Shown here: piece after piece, positions 35,195 to 45,479 of the stretch
Numbering within the stretch: the first letter of the stretch is position 1
Layout: the number at the start of each line of letters is the position of its first letter
NCBI GenBank assembly: GCA_948099385.1
Contig: CANUEZ040000116.1
Span: 16,403,501-16,467,500, forward strand
DNA from: Fasciola hepatica
Taxonomy: Eukaryota > Platyhelminthes > Trematoda > Plagiorchiida > Fasciolidae
DNA: 64,000 bases
Direction: 5' to 3'
Position numbers and translations under genes: made by a program
Notes under the pieces: model-generated
The model's database searches: none
What the model was told of the DNA's origin: nothing
Seen by the model: the letters and a program-made list of their open reading frames with translations, nothing else

Positions 35195-36755
35195 GAGCTA
35201 ATGACTCTGTCACCTACATCAATTCCAAGTGGTGAAACAGGTTTAAAGTCGATATTTTTCTATTTTCTAAATTTTCTAAATTTTTCAGTTTTGGCCATAT
35301 CAATATCACAAATGCTTATATTGCACCACAGAGCTCACAAAACTTTAACTCTTCCTGTGATTCATTCCTACCTTTTGCTATACCTTTGACTGATGACAAT
35401 TTCTATATAGGTGTAGGAAACTGTAATCTTGAGTCGACCTATTCACTCTCATCCATTAATGACAATAATGTTCACCTTCCCCCTACCAGTGGTGACTCTC
35501 AGTGGGATTGTCTACCGACAAATAATCTAGAAATCCTTAGCCTTAGACCGAGTGTCAGCAATCCTAGTATCTTATATCTCAATCTCCGACAGACTAGACT
35601 GCTCCGTTCTAACCATCAGAACTAAACTCAGGAAAGCCTTTTATTGTTTCACCTTTCTTTATTTCTTGCCACTTCATCTTTTCAACTTAGCTTTCAGTAT
35701 TCTCCTTCTTTATACCTTGCTGGCCCATAGAAGTGGTTTATTTCTCTCTCTCTCTTGGAAAAGTCACCCCCCCCAAAAAAAAAAAAAAATTGAAGCCGGT
35801 ACGCAAGAACAAGGAATCAGTGTACAAAAAGCTTAAAATACCAGAGATTCGTTGACTGTCAGGCTTGGTCAAGAATGGAATCAGACGTCTGGGCCACAAC
35901 TCTCGGAAGTTACTGCCGTCCGTGAACATTACATACATACGGGAAAAAGACCAGTGATCAGAAGAAAATCCCCCGCCTTCAATGACGAGGAAATGGGCTA
36001 TATGTATGGTGGATTCCGCGGTTACTTCAACAAACTAGACGTTTAGAAACTGAAAATTTTCTTCATGCTGACTCAATCCACCAAATTGACTAAATCCTCT
36101 GCATCCTATGGTCTACCTTCGGTAGTACTCAAACAGTAAGCTAATGTAGTCAACCATTCACTTAAAAACCTTATTTATTCCTGGCTGTGGTCATCCTGTC
36201 ACAATCGTACCCGTAACTAAATTCATCCGATAACCAGACGAAAATTAGGAAATTCCACCCTACAACACTTTGTTCAATGGAATTGAAACTAATTAAACCT
36301 GCTGTGCCTCATCGCCTTCAGAGCACTGTCAGAAGTCCCACTGACGAATACCGATTTTCTCACAAGTACCCACGTTCCACAATTGATGCATGAACTTGCG
36401 TTATCCATTTCATTGCAAAATCCCCGAATGATTCGTGTAAATCGGCCAGGCGAGCCTCTCTCGATCACATACCAGCGTTTGACTGGGTGAGACGGTTTTT
36501 ACCTCTCAGAAAACTAGAATCTGTTAGCTGCCCCACTTAAATGGTTGCAAGACTAATTTAGGGAAGAATACAATATCCTAAAGTAAGAAGTGTTGTTCTT
36601 CAAGGTGTTTTAATTTCTCCATGTTTATTTTCAACTTACATTAGTAGCTCAACTGTTATCCCCTAGGCTCGTCTATTAAAGTGTGCCAATGAAGTCATTC
36701 TCAATGATTCTGTATAGCAGCCTTACAACTTAGTAGAGTTTATTGAAAAACTGTT
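35195..36755 (+). pseudogene. Decayed Jockey/CR1-like LINE
   Basis: The 5' part has an endonuclease-like GDFN equivalent (VGNCNLESTY, about 35410) and an NNLEILSLRPS block before RSNHQ (about 35525-35620), where an endonuclease C-terminus is expected. At 36085-36140 KSSASYGLPSVVLKQ matches the RT pattern K-S-x-G-P-D-G-x-P-x2-V-L-K. Near 36330-36370 LTDEYRFSHKYPRSTI corresponds to 'LTDxQFAFRxxRST'. Around 36470 AFDWVRRFLPLRKLE matches 'AFDxVxHxxLLxKL'. Near 36585 SVVLQGVLISPCLFSTYISS matches 'SGVPQGSVLGPLLFxIYI'. Stops and shifts separate all blocks. The poly-A at 35773-35789 is internal. Confidence 0.65.
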
Positions 36756-36839
36756 CACATATCCAATACTTCTCTGAGAAATCTGGATTTCTATTAAACA
36801 AGGCCACACTGGTATTTCCCAAATAGGTTCCGATCAAGC

Positions 36840-36990
36840 CAGAGGAAATAACTGTATAACGGTACAAGCAGGAAAATCTCTTTGCATTTTTTCACACAGC
36901 AAAGTTGAACGCCACGAGCCGGATTCGAACCGGCGATCCCCTGCACACCGGGCAGATGCTCTACCAACTGAGTTACCGCGTGCCGGTCAG
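36840..36990 (-). mobile_element. tRNA-derived SINE, family D, copy 1
   Basis: The minus-strand head 36984-36911 has a near-canonical tRNA look: TAACTCAGTTGGTAGAGCA (A box and D arm), an anticodon stem TCTGC/GCAGG with a 7-base loop whose centre reads GGT, and a perfect T arm GCCGGTTCGAATCCGGC. The acceptor stem pairs only partly. The body (TTCAACTTTGCTGTGTGAAA) matches that of copies 2 and 3, which makes this a SINE rather than a working tRNA gene. Confidence 0.75.
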
Positions 36991-37013
36991 TCGGGTGCGA
37001 ATAATGCGGTGTC

Positions 37014-37095
37014 CAACTTTTCGGTGTGAAAAATGCGAGTGGATTTTCCTTTACGTAGGATTCAGGCTCCTCGTGCCAAAAATACCTTCTGTGAA
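37014..37095 (+). mobile_element. SINE family D, copy 2 (body only)
   Basis: CCAACTTTTCGGTGTGAAAA, then GCGAGTGGATTTTCCTTTAC, then 'ggctcctcgtgccaaaaatac' repeats the body of copy 3 at 37346-37412. The tRNA head on its 5' side is absent. It lies within 30 bp of copy 1, whose orientation is opposite. Confidence 0.75.
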
Positions 37096-37279
37096 TATAT
37101 TTCAACGTCCAATGGATCACCTTCATCCGTGTGCTGTTCGTCCCATTTGGAAGTGACCGACGAGGCTAGCCCAATGATTAAAACCAGGATAGATACTGTT
37201 TATCACGGAAATAGTGGTTCGCGCATCACCGATTATTCACTTGCGTTATTCGCCCCCAATCGCCCGGACAATGATGACC

Positions 37280-37415
37280 CGGTTCGTAGAGCATCTGCCC
37301 AGTATGCGGAGGGTAGCCGGTTCGATTCCGGCTCGCGACGATTGACTTTTCGGTGTGAAAAATGTAAGTGGATTTTCCTTTACATAAGACTCAGGATCCT
37401 CGTGCCAAAAATAAG
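37280..37415 (+). mobile_element. tRNA-derived SINE, family D, copy 3
   Basis: Head (37284-37340): TTCGTAGAGCATCTGCCCAG, then GGTAGCCGGTTCGATTCCGG. It continues into a body with TTTTCGGTGTGAAAAATGTA, GTGGATTTTCCTTTACATAA, and 'cctcgtgccaaaaata'. The 5' part of the head is shortened compared with copy 1. Confidence 0.75.
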
Positions 37416-37449
37416 TTCTGTGCGTCGGGAGTGTGAATGAATGCTCTTT

Positions 37450-38545
37450 GTTGAAACTGGTTGTTTGCTTTGATGAAATTTTGTCCCCCACCTCCATAAT
37501 TACTCCGTTATTACGAGTGAATATGAATGGATTTTTGCCCGCTGCTTTTTTTAAGAACGGAGAATTCACAACTTTTTCTCCTTGTCTACCTCACATCAAA
37601 ATACAGCCTCAAGTATAGTGATATCGTAATGCGGTTGGAACCCATGCACTTGCCAAGAAAAACGGCTTTCCTTCGTTATGGTGTCTGGAGAACGGAGCCT
37701 CACAGGATTCCAATCACTATCGGTTCACCGTAACAACTGGGCCGTCAAAGAAGGGGCGAAAATCAGATAGCCGGTCACTTGCATCCGATCGTAACGTGTT
37801 TTAGGGGAAAAAGCGGTCCATTTTGAGATCCTCAAAATTCTTTTTTCAACGGGTCCGCTTGCGCGCCTCAATCCCGAAAGGAAATAGAGTGGAACTGTTC
37901 TATGAAATACTACCGTCTCACAATACAACCGGACTATCAGGCTACACGTACAAAATTAAACCACCTATCCATAGCACAGAAAGAGTCCACATTCAATCAG
38001 CCTAGCACCTCATGATGTCCACAAAATGTCTCAGGTATTCTGGAGACTTTTGAGCTCGTTCCACATTCTAAATCAGAGGGAGAGAGAGGGGAAGACTGCT
38101 TTCTAAACTCTCTTAATCAATCACATTTAGCACACATATTTGAGTTATCTCCGTTCTCCAAATGATTCGTGAACAGATAAAGAAGACTACACGCAAAATA
38201 ATGCCATTGCTGGACTTTCTTGAACTCGCGGTCAAAAAATGACACTAATATTCATCGTCGAATAGGATAATAGAAAAATGAACTTCACTTAGTCGGGATT
38301 CGTCTCGCTGCATCATGAGCAGTGCTAAACAGCACGTGATCGTCCGCTTCGACCAAATGTTGATTGGTTTCGTTTGGTCGTTCGAATCGAACGTGATTTA
38401 TCCACGAAACTGATCCACTGATCCCATTGATATTTCTGTTTTGTACGGAACATTAGTCTGACTTTAATTTCCTTTGCTACATTTCTGGTGCAGCTCTGAA
38501 TGAATCCAACTGTGATATTTCGTACGTCATCAAAGCTATGATTAC
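37450..38545. other. No recognisable gene
   Basis: No motif or repeat relationship seen apart from a short (GA)n near 38079-38092. Confidence 0.4.
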
Positions 38546-38551
38546 CACTAC

Positions 38552-38655
38552 TACCACTAATACTAATACTAATACTAATACTAATACCAACACTAATACT
38601 AATACTAATACTAATACTAATACTAATACTAATACTAATACTAATACTAATACTA
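38552..38655. repeat. (CTAATA)n hexanucleotide array
   Basis: About 100 bp of ACTAAT/CTAATA units with one CCAACA variant near 38587. The minus-strand valine-leucine frame over it is an artefact. Confidence 0.95.
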
Positions 38656-40570
38656 CAGTATTTGCCCCCGACATCTAATCAGGAATGATCAACCCTGAGC
38701 GATGAGATTATATGGAGACTTGAAAGTCTTCCGAAATATTCCACCTTTGGTTCATGATTTCTTGAATTGTAAATAGTGAAGCACTTACTGAGCGAAAAAT
38801 CTGGAACTCACGTGATCTGGGCAAATGAATGCTCGTGCGCGACTGTCCCCTTTTGGCGTCATGTTATTTGACAAGCTTTCTCTGTCGGATTGACTTCGTC
38901 ATCTGTTTTCACCACCGTTTTTATCCACACGCATACCTGGATAGAATGTGGTTGTCCGGGAACTCAGACGGACTATTGTTCTTACATCTAATACACCCTC
39001 CTGTGCTTGGTTTGTTCTCTGTTCACATTTTCGATGAATATTAATCGCGTGGGCAATCCAATGGATTGTCATTACGAATAATAATACTACGACAATTTCT
39101 ACCGTCACCACCACTACGTTCACTAAGATCACATTTATGGCGTCGAAAGATCAAGCAGATGCCCGGACGTGTACAGGGCACGGAGTCACACGCGTGTGAG
39201 GCTTGGATCAAAATCAGACACGCGTCTCTGAGGTCAGTCATATTGCTTTGAGAGTCAGAAATGTCATATTCGTTTACCAGGAACCGGGTTAGAGAAGAAA
39301 TTGTTTTTACCATGGAACTTCTACGTTCAAAAAGATTAGGACTACCAATCAGCCACTGCACGAGCATCACCGTCACTGTCATCGACATTGACATCGGCGG
39401 CGACGTAAACGACGAAGGGTCAGCCCTGGCTGTCTTTAAACAATGATCAACCTCAGATAGATGGCTACATAAAAGAAACTGATCTTTCAACTTATCAAGC
39501 GAGTAGGAAAACCTGATTTCTGATTGGGCACATCAACCGATCATCCATTCATTCATTCATCCATTCATTCATGTAGTCAGTCAGTCAAAATGTTGGTCAA
39601 CCAACTACTCAGTGCTTTGGTCCGGCTGATAAATGAAGAAATCCAACCGGAGACAGTTATGTTGTGACGGCTAGATAAGGAACAAGTCAGAAATGATATT
39701 TGTTTAGAAATGTTGGTATACAAAATATACAGGTCAGCCCAATAAGCACGAAGTGACTAACCACTCGCTAGCAATGTCCAGGAAACAGATATGAAGCCGA
39801 CCACATGCAGTTGATTCTTCGAAATAGTTCGTCACAGCTTTCGACCGAGCTAGACCCCAATGATTGCAGTACGAGTTCCGGGTAGATGCAGATATGTTAT
39901 TAAATGGCTTATTGAACAGTATCTTGGAATGTTCACAAAATAACGCAGGGGGGGACACGCCGTGGTAACCACATGCGGGCTCATCAGGACGTATACGTAT
40001 TAAGTTTGTAAAACAGCAAAAAGTTAAATACCAAGGAAAGACTAATAAATAAAGAAGCGAGTAAGTTGAACAGGTGCCCCAAAACTCCACCCACCCACCC
40101 CCACCCCCGTTTATAAAGTTGGGACAAAACGCTCGATAAGAAGGTAGTGTTTAGTGTCCATTTCCAAGACAACTTGGAGAAATGCGCACAGTTCTGCCAA
40201 AAAGGGGTCGCTTTTGCGGAACTTGGAAAGGTAGTGATGGTGTTGAGGTGTTGATGGTGCTAAAGACCCTAGTGAATGAGAAAGTTTGGAACCTGACGCT
40301 TCGGAAGCAATACCAACAGAACCCGGGATACAAGTGGGTTCAACATGAGCTACTTTAAATAGCTCAGTGGCCGCCGCGGTCAATGACAAAGCGTCCGTCA
40401 CAACATTCGATAACACGGCACAGACCTATTTACAGAATCGAAACGAATAAAACCACTGGGCAGGATGATAACTCACGAAAGAAATTTCGTTGAAATCGGA
40501 GTATATTGTTGGTTGAAAGTGAAACGTAAGACGCTGGATCTAGGACGGAGCAAGTAGGCTCAGTGAACTT
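38656..40570. other. No gene assigned; one long unrecognised frame
   Basis: A 149-codon minus-strand frame lies at 39041-39490 with no domain I recognise. (CATT)n-like ATTC repeats occur at 39544-39570. A 'ctcatcagg' near 39970 resembles hammerhead core sequence but lacks the partner GAAA. Confidence 0.35.
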
Positions 40571-40584
40571 ATCTCCGGGCAGAA

Positions 40585-41070
40585 TCTGGGTAGAGCTACA
40601 CAAAAATTCGACCGGGTTTGGTGTGTATCTTCATGATCACGTTAAGAATACGCAGTTGTATCATCGTAAATTTTTCTATCCATTTAGTTAAAAGGACAGC
40701 CATGATGAAAGAATTCAGCTGACAATGGAAACATTCAGCTACACCATTGGAGGCTGGATGATAAGCTGTAATTTTAATGTGTTCAAAATCAGGCATCCGA
40801 CTAAGATCACGGTAAAAGACAGATTTGAAATGAGCCCCGCGGCCGGACGTGATAGCTGCAGTTAACGCAAACGAAGTACCCTAAAAGTCGATAAAAGTTT
40901 GTGCGACAATCTTGTCAGCGATGAACTACATGGGACTAGCGTGGAGCCAACGTGTAAAACAGTCAAGACATGTCCAAATATAAGTAAAATCACTGGACGA
41001 AGGCAGAGGACCTGCTAAGTCAGTGATCACAGCCGTCAAGTGAAACAGACGTATCAGGTTCGGTGACGGT
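40585..41070 (-). pseudogene. Integrase remnant of a second Gypsy-type lineage
   Basis: The minus strand reads AVITDLAGPLPSSSDFTYIW and TCLDCFTRWLHASPM (41000-40928), a stop, then TSGRGAHFKSVF (about 40850), then EHIKITAYHPASNGVAECFH (40787-40728). These are the ordered blocks of a retroviral-type integrase core. The first Asp (ITDLAGP) and the Glu (NGVAE) remain. The middle Asp of the 'TDRG' block is gone (TSGRG). The sequence differs clearly from the integrase of elements 1 and 3, so it derives from another element lineage. The plus-strand LTR of element 2 begins about 30 bp away at 41101. Confidence 0.75.
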
Positions 41071-41100
41071 GTGACGAGGGACTGTTGTGATTCGGAAGAC

Positions 41101-41333
41101 GTCACACGTGACACGGCCCGGCGCAGCCTGGTGGCCACATACGCTGTGGAGCTCCAGCAAATGGGAATAACCGTGGGCAGGTACAACACAAGCTCGCTCT
41201 TTTTCTACGGACTTGCAATAAATTGTTACAAACCAATTCTACAGTCTTGGCCACTGTACTATTTTAGACCGCGTAGTTCTGGGATGGGGCAATTTCAAAA
41301 CGTTCGGTCAGTTCAAGAATAGTGTATAGTACA
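41101..41333 (+). repeat. 5' LTR of Gypsy element 2
   Basis: Starts GTCACACGTGACACGGCCCG and ends near GTGTATAGTACA. Shares with the element 1 LTR the blocks 'cagtcttggcca', 'cgcgtagttctggga.gggcaatttc' and 'gttcagtt' and the downstream ACTGACGTCG next to the gag start region. It is about 50 bp shorter than the element 1 LTR. Confidence 0.82.
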
Positions 41334-41344
41334 ACTGACGTCGT

Positions 41345-42110
41345 GCCATCGAGCTGCCCAATACTGAACAGCTGAACCTGCAAGTCGATGCATTTTAAAT
41401 CCAGGATTGGATTGAGCAGTTCGAGTTACGATGCAGTATACACAAGGATGTGAAGAAGGAGAATCAGATAGCGATTTTCCTTGACGGCTGGCTGCACTCC
41501 ATTATATTAGTTAATACAATAGGCCCCATTGTTCCGGTTAATTTCCAGGCGACAACATGGAGTTCCGGAAGTTCTTTCTAACACTACAAACGTAGGCTGC
41601 AAGATAAAACTTCGGGGATCAACTGGAGACCCAGCTGTGTCCCCGATCGATTGCCAGTGCGAATCTTTCGGAGCTGCTGAACAGGCTCTTGCTGATGCCA
41701 CACCTGATATCCTCCGAGGCCCGGTCAATGTTTGGGCAATTAGATGACTTCTCCGAGGAGACACTTGTGCTTCCGATGGTGTGTTACCAACAGATTCAGT
41801 CCCGTAAATCAGGCAGTTCACGTCGAAAACTCCGACTAAAAGCCAGTCCGATAGATTACTCCTACACACACACACCAGTGCAGCTGAATTATTGCTTTTC
41901 ATGAGGCTAATTCCATCTCCATCAAACGTGCCACTTTCGAAATGCAGAATGCCGTTCCTTTAGAAAGACTGACCCCATTCGCAGGGTGTGTCACCACTCC
42001 AGATGACGAGTGACGAATGCGACCACTGATGATTCGAAGGATGATGCCAATCCAGTCTACACATGGAAAATTGAGTACTTCTAACCAATTTCTATTACAA
42101 AAAGGTTCAT
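41345..42110 (+). pseudogene. gag: Gypsy element 2 gag
   Basis: The gag start block IELPNTEQLNLQ, then DWIEQFELRCSIHKDVKKEN and FLDGWLHSIILVN, parallels element 1. The expected initiator ATG is ATC here. A capsid block ('gttccggaagttctttctaacactacaaacg') and a Cys/His region near 41890-41990 follow. Stops and shifts are frequent. Confidence 0.7.
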
Positions 42111-42122
42111 TTCCAATGCGAC

Positions 42123-42410
42123 TTGTGGCATCAGTTCATTATGGATACTGGGAGCTGTTACTCTATTGTTTCAAAAGCAGTGTTTGACTTGATGCAGTCC
42201 AGTGTGGCCGGCCGACCCATAGAAGTGCATATTTACGGTGTTTCCGGTCATCTTATAATGCTAGGCGAAACTACACTGATGGTTCGGTTGAAAGGCGAGT
42301 ATGTTCCGGTGCGATTCCTGGTTTCAACAGACAGTCCGTCGATCGTGGATTTGAAGAAATTGCATGCAATGGACCATTCGGTAACGATCCAGACAAGTCA
42401 TGTCAAGTAA
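42123..42410 (+). pseudogene. Gypsy element 2 aspartic protease
   Basis: A clean 95-codon stretch: WHQFIMDTGSCYSIVSKAVF, GVSGHLIMLGETTLMVRLKG, VPVRFLVSTDSPSIVDLKKL. The D-T-G-S active-site motif is intact. This is the typical length and layout of a retroelement protease that cuts gag-pol, and it is the best-preserved example of the family in the window. It ends in a stop before RT. Confidence 0.82.
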
Positions 42411-42519
42411 ATGTCTCATGCACTCCAAGAAACGAATATTCAACTATCCACATATCCGATAGATCAGCATATTCGCCAGAAGTTGATCGCGCAACGCCCC
42501 AACAGTAAGGGCGGCGTAG

Positions 42520-43215
42520 AGGCTTAACCCGTGAAGTTGGAAGTTGACGGTGATAAGGTGTTTCTGAAGCGACAAGTGTTACGTTACAGCATGCGAGAGG
42601 GGTTTCTGACGGTGTCATCACACGTGGCTGTTCATCCGCTCGGGCAACTCCGACTGTGGTGACGATAAGAAGCGAAACAGACAGACTTCCCGAATTTGCC
42701 GTGATTATTAGATGACTCTGAATCCGCGGCTGAGGGAGTGCGCAACAACTACTATGGAGCCTGAACGGTTCACAAAATGCATGCTTGGTTACAAATATTG
42801 TTCAAAAATTGACCTGAATGAAGTTCAACCATAAATCCCGCTTCACAAGGAGTCCTATGCCCTAACAACCATCCACACTTCATGGAGTACGTTCCAAAAC
42901 AGGTTCTTGCTGTTTAAACAGTTTGTTTCGTCCGGGATATTCGAAGCTGCTTTTGACAAGGTGATGGCTTACTGGAATGATGTGGGTGGTTGTTGGATCC
43001 ACAAAGCAAGAACATGACCGCAGATTGCAAAAGCTGTTGGAGAGATTCCTGGAACAAAACATACCGATCAAAGTCCCCAAGTGCATCGAATTAGATTTCC
43101 TCGGTTTCACCGGTAATATCAATGTGTACCAGTCGGATTCGGACCATTTCAAATCACTTATCCGAATCGAATCACCTGCTAACCAGGCATATTTACAGTC
43201 TACTCTGGGATGACG
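42520..43215 (+). pseudogene. Gypsy element 2 reverse transcriptase
   Basis: Fingers-region blocks near 42530-42700 ('aagttggaagttgacggtgataaggtgtttctgaagcg', 'actccgactgtggtgacgataag') match element 1 and 3. Palm blocks lie near 42750-42960. Where YLDD is expected, the sequence reads TACTGGAATGATGTG (Y-W-N-D) with a shift right after. The frame GSTKQEHDRRLQKLLERFLE then ELDFLGF continues from 42995. The first catalytic Asp of the box is therefore altered. Confidence 0.82.
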
Positions 43216-43343
43216 GTTGTACTATTCCTGTTTCGTCCGAGACGTAGCTACACGAGCCCAATCATTGTTGCTGACCTAGTCTTCCATTTTTGTGGCAATG
43301 GAACACGCAGTAGGAAAGTACACTACTTGGTTATATTCGAAAT

Positions 43344-43679
43344 ATGGTCGACGGCCCACTACTGGCCCCTTTAGTACCATCTGAACGAACCACGCTGATC
43401 ACCGACTCGTCCGAAATCGAGACTCTAGCAGTTCTGGAACAGAATGGCTGTCGGAAAATTTGCACTTCGCGAACTCTCAGTGTTGCAGAGAGAGGTTATT
43501 CCCGGAAGCAGAAGGAAGCTTTGGCCGTTTTCTGGTCGGTACACCAAAAGCATCAAAACCTATTGGGACTCAAGTTTACGGCTTTCACAGACCACCGGGC
43601 TATTCGGTTCCAAAGTAATCCAAATACGTCGTTCACAAAATTCACAGCTGCTGTGCTTCAGCAATGGAGCAATGCCTAG
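43344..43679 (+). pseudogene. Gypsy element 2 RNase H domain
   Basis: Blocks in order: TLITDSSEIETLAVLEQNGC, ICTSRTLSVAERGYSRKQKE, ALAVFWSVHQKHQNLLGLKF, TDHRAIRFQSNP. The acidic residues expected for catalysis are visible (Asp in TDSS, Glu in KEALA, Asp in TDHR), unlike element 1 where the Glu is Ala. The domain ends at a stop at 43679, just before the LTR remnant. Confidence 0.85.
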
Positions 43680-43737
43680 CCTGTATATAACCAGGATATT
43701 CCTCTTTCACCCGACAAGACTATTCCTCAAGCAGACT

Positions 43738-43885
43738 CCAAATAACATTTATACAAATCGATTCCTCAATAGAATTGACGCGCAGTTCCACAACTTTGTC
43801 CTTCTTATCATTTCGGTTTGTGTAGTCCTGGGTCGGAACAATTCCCATACTTTCGCATTTCAAGTGTTGGCAACAGTACGAAGAG
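43738..43885 (+). repeat. Partial 3' LTR of Gypsy element 2
   Basis: 'aataacatttatacaaatcgattcc', then 'actttgtccttcttatcatttcggtttgtgtagtcctgggt', then 'tttcaagtgttggcaac' aligns with the 3' half of the other LTRs. The 5' half is absent. Confidence 0.65.
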
Positions 43886-43889
43886 TTTG

Positions 43890-44020
43890 CCAAAAGGGCA
43901 AGATGACAGGTGACGTTGAGGGGTTTTAGTGTGTCCGGGTTCGAACTTGGTACCCGAATGTCCCAATCCCCTTTTGAGAACCGTTTGACCACAGACCGAA
44001 ACATAATAGAGAAATACAAC
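43890..44020 (+). mobile_element. tRNA-like SINE remnant
   Basis: GACGTTGAGGGGTTTTAGTG followed by TCCGGGTTCGAACTTGG resembles the head of family A (GACGTTGG...TCCGGGTTCGA). No clear body match was seen. Confidence 0.35.
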
Positions 44021-44870
44021 CGAGTATGAATCTTACTAAGACTTCAAAGCCTCAAGGACACGGGAGTCTGAGAAATGTAAGGATTCGTGTGGAATTTTTA
44101 CGTGGTTCTATTTGCACATTATTAGTATTAGGAGGTCTGATCGAATTACGGAGTGATTCGTCGTGCAGCGTACCAAAGCTCAACTCATCTGCTAAAAATT
44201 ATGCTCACACTTAGCATAGTTTGTTCGGAATCATCAGCTGAGCAGTACACGTCTATCGAGCCTGAACATGGTATCAAATATGGGGCAAGTGATTGTGATT
44301 TCCAACGGGTATTCCCATGGGTTTTTTTTGTATTTAGCCTGCCTCCAACAGTGTCAAGTAATCGACTTTCTAGATGTTTAATAAAATCCACGTAGATCTT
44401 CACATTCGGTACGATCCTCTCTGGGATGAAAATTCTGTTAGGATAAACTTACAAGAAAGTAAGAAGTGGGGCGACTGATAAAGTTATCTCGAATATCTGA
44501 AAATTATGGTACGATGGAAGAACTTGCAAAGTGAAGTAACTGTACGGTGATGAGCATGTATGTTCCAACATGGAACACGCTTGAAGATCTGCCAGCTAAA
44601 GAGAATTTAGTGTCCAACTGTAGCGTGGTTACAGTATTGTCGAAAAGGTGGCAAACAGGGTTTGCAGTGAGAGTTATTTCGAACGTAAATAAGTATAAAA
44701 CTGAATTAGATGAGCTTGATACAAATCCAAGTATTCGGAAGAGGGATTGCATAAACTGACTAGGAAAAAGAGAAAAAATAAGAATACGACTAGGTTCTAC
44801 GGAACTATTTTGTACTTGTGGTGAATAGTTCTACGCCGTAGTAAGTAAGTAGTACGTGAAAACTCGCATG
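44021..44870. other. No recognisable gene
   Basis: Short frames only; no domain recognised. Confidence 0.4.
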
Positions 44871-44878
44871 AAATCTCC

Positions 44879-44935
44879 CCGGAAGCACACGACCGGTTTC
44901 GCGCTTGTTGCCGCTCATCAGGCATGCGTACCCAG
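44879..44935 (-). ncRNA. Type I hammerhead ribozyme, next to Penelope-like element
   Basis: Minus-strand order: outer strand CTGG (44935-44932), stem I GCATGC (44927-44922), core CTGATGA (44921-44915), stem II (44914-44901, GCG/CGC three pairs), GAAA (44900-44897), minimal stem III CCGG, GTC (44893-44891), stem I return GTGTGC (44890-44885), CCGG (44882-44879). Core bases are intact. Stem II is shorter than in the 26.24-kb copy. About 0.5 kb lies between this motif and the RT frame at 45.48 kb, and the ribozyme is on the opposite strand to that frame. Confidence 0.8.
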
Positions 44936-44993
44936 TGCTCCTCTGTCCACTCGTCTTCATACTTGTACACTCCGATGTTATATGATCACTAGA

Positions 44994-45112
44994 ATCTAAT
45001 TTGAATCATCTGGATTGTGAATGGATAATCTTCATTGAAGAGCCCACAAATGAATCACAACTGTGATTTCTCATAATTATTCGTGTCTGGGTCACTGCTA
45101 ACCCAACGAACA
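44994..45112. repeat. Arm and loop of the 26.01-kb palindromic element
   Basis: TCACTAGAATCTAATTTGAA onward repeats the left arm and loop of 26010-26136 in the same orientation, up to 'cactgctaacccaacgaac'. The right arm is missing. To its left lies the ribozyme flank in reverse orientation, the opposite side from the 26-kb copy. Confidence 0.85.
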
Positions 45113-45168
45113 ACGAGGCTGCTTGTGCTAGCACTTGCATTTATAGTAAGTAGTATGCAAAAACATAT

Positions 45169-45170
<2 letters not shown>

Positions 45171-45224
<54 letters not shown>
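45171..45224. repeat. (TA)n microsatellite, left end of Penelope-like element
   Basis: About 54 bp of TA just outside the left inverted arm of the element. It follows AGTAAGTAGTATGCAAAAAC, which resembles the sequence next to the ribozyme at 44840-44870. Confidence 0.95.
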
Positions 45225-45226
<2 letters not shown>

Positions 45227-45479
45227 AACACCGGTTTTCCGACACAAATTTGAGTAGAGAAGCCAAAAAGTTTGGCTTGCGCAATGTATCCAGGATCGTT
45301 TCACTGCATCTCCACAAAGTGCATACTGCGGTCAAGGTTATTATTTATATAGTCAAGGAAAACGAACATTAAGAGACAAAATTGCGACCAACTAACGAAT
45401 GTTTGTTACCAAGACAGATGAAAGAGAAAACGGCCAAATCTCTTCTTCCGAGAGGAACTCAGAAGCCACAGATGTGCGG

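Larger units (their letters stand above)
41101..43885 (+). mobile_element. Gypsy element 2, integrase-deleted copy
   Basis: Same family as the 21.46-kb element: an LTR, gag, protease, RT and RNase H in order. From the end of RNase H (about 43680) it passes within about 60 bp to LTR-like sequence (43738-43880). The integrase and the first half of the 3' LTR have been deleted. It could only have moved with enzymes supplied by another copy, and it is now broken in all frames. Confidence 0.85.

Noticed and set aside
35765..35790. A poly-A tail marking a LINE or processed-gene 3' end
   Set aside because: It lies between the endonuclease-like and RT-like blocks of the same plus-strand LINE. It is probably an internal expansion or a separate small event, with no 3' end structure upstream.
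36911..36984. A functional threonine tRNA gene on the minus strand
   Set aside because: The D, anticodon and T arms look good, but the acceptor stem pairs only partly. The sequence continues into a body shared with two neighbouring SINE copies.
39041..39490. A 149-codon minus-strand frame
   Set aside because: No domain, repeat relationship or compositional signal recognised. Frames of this length occur by chance in 64 kb on six frames.
39935..39995. A fourth hammerhead motif on the minus strand (CTGATGAG near 39975)
   Set aside because: No GAAA partner, cleavage triplet or stem I pairing could be found; only the core heptamer matches.
43444..43929. A 161-codon plus-strand frame
   Set aside because: An out-of-frame shadow of the element 2 RNase H and LTR remnant.
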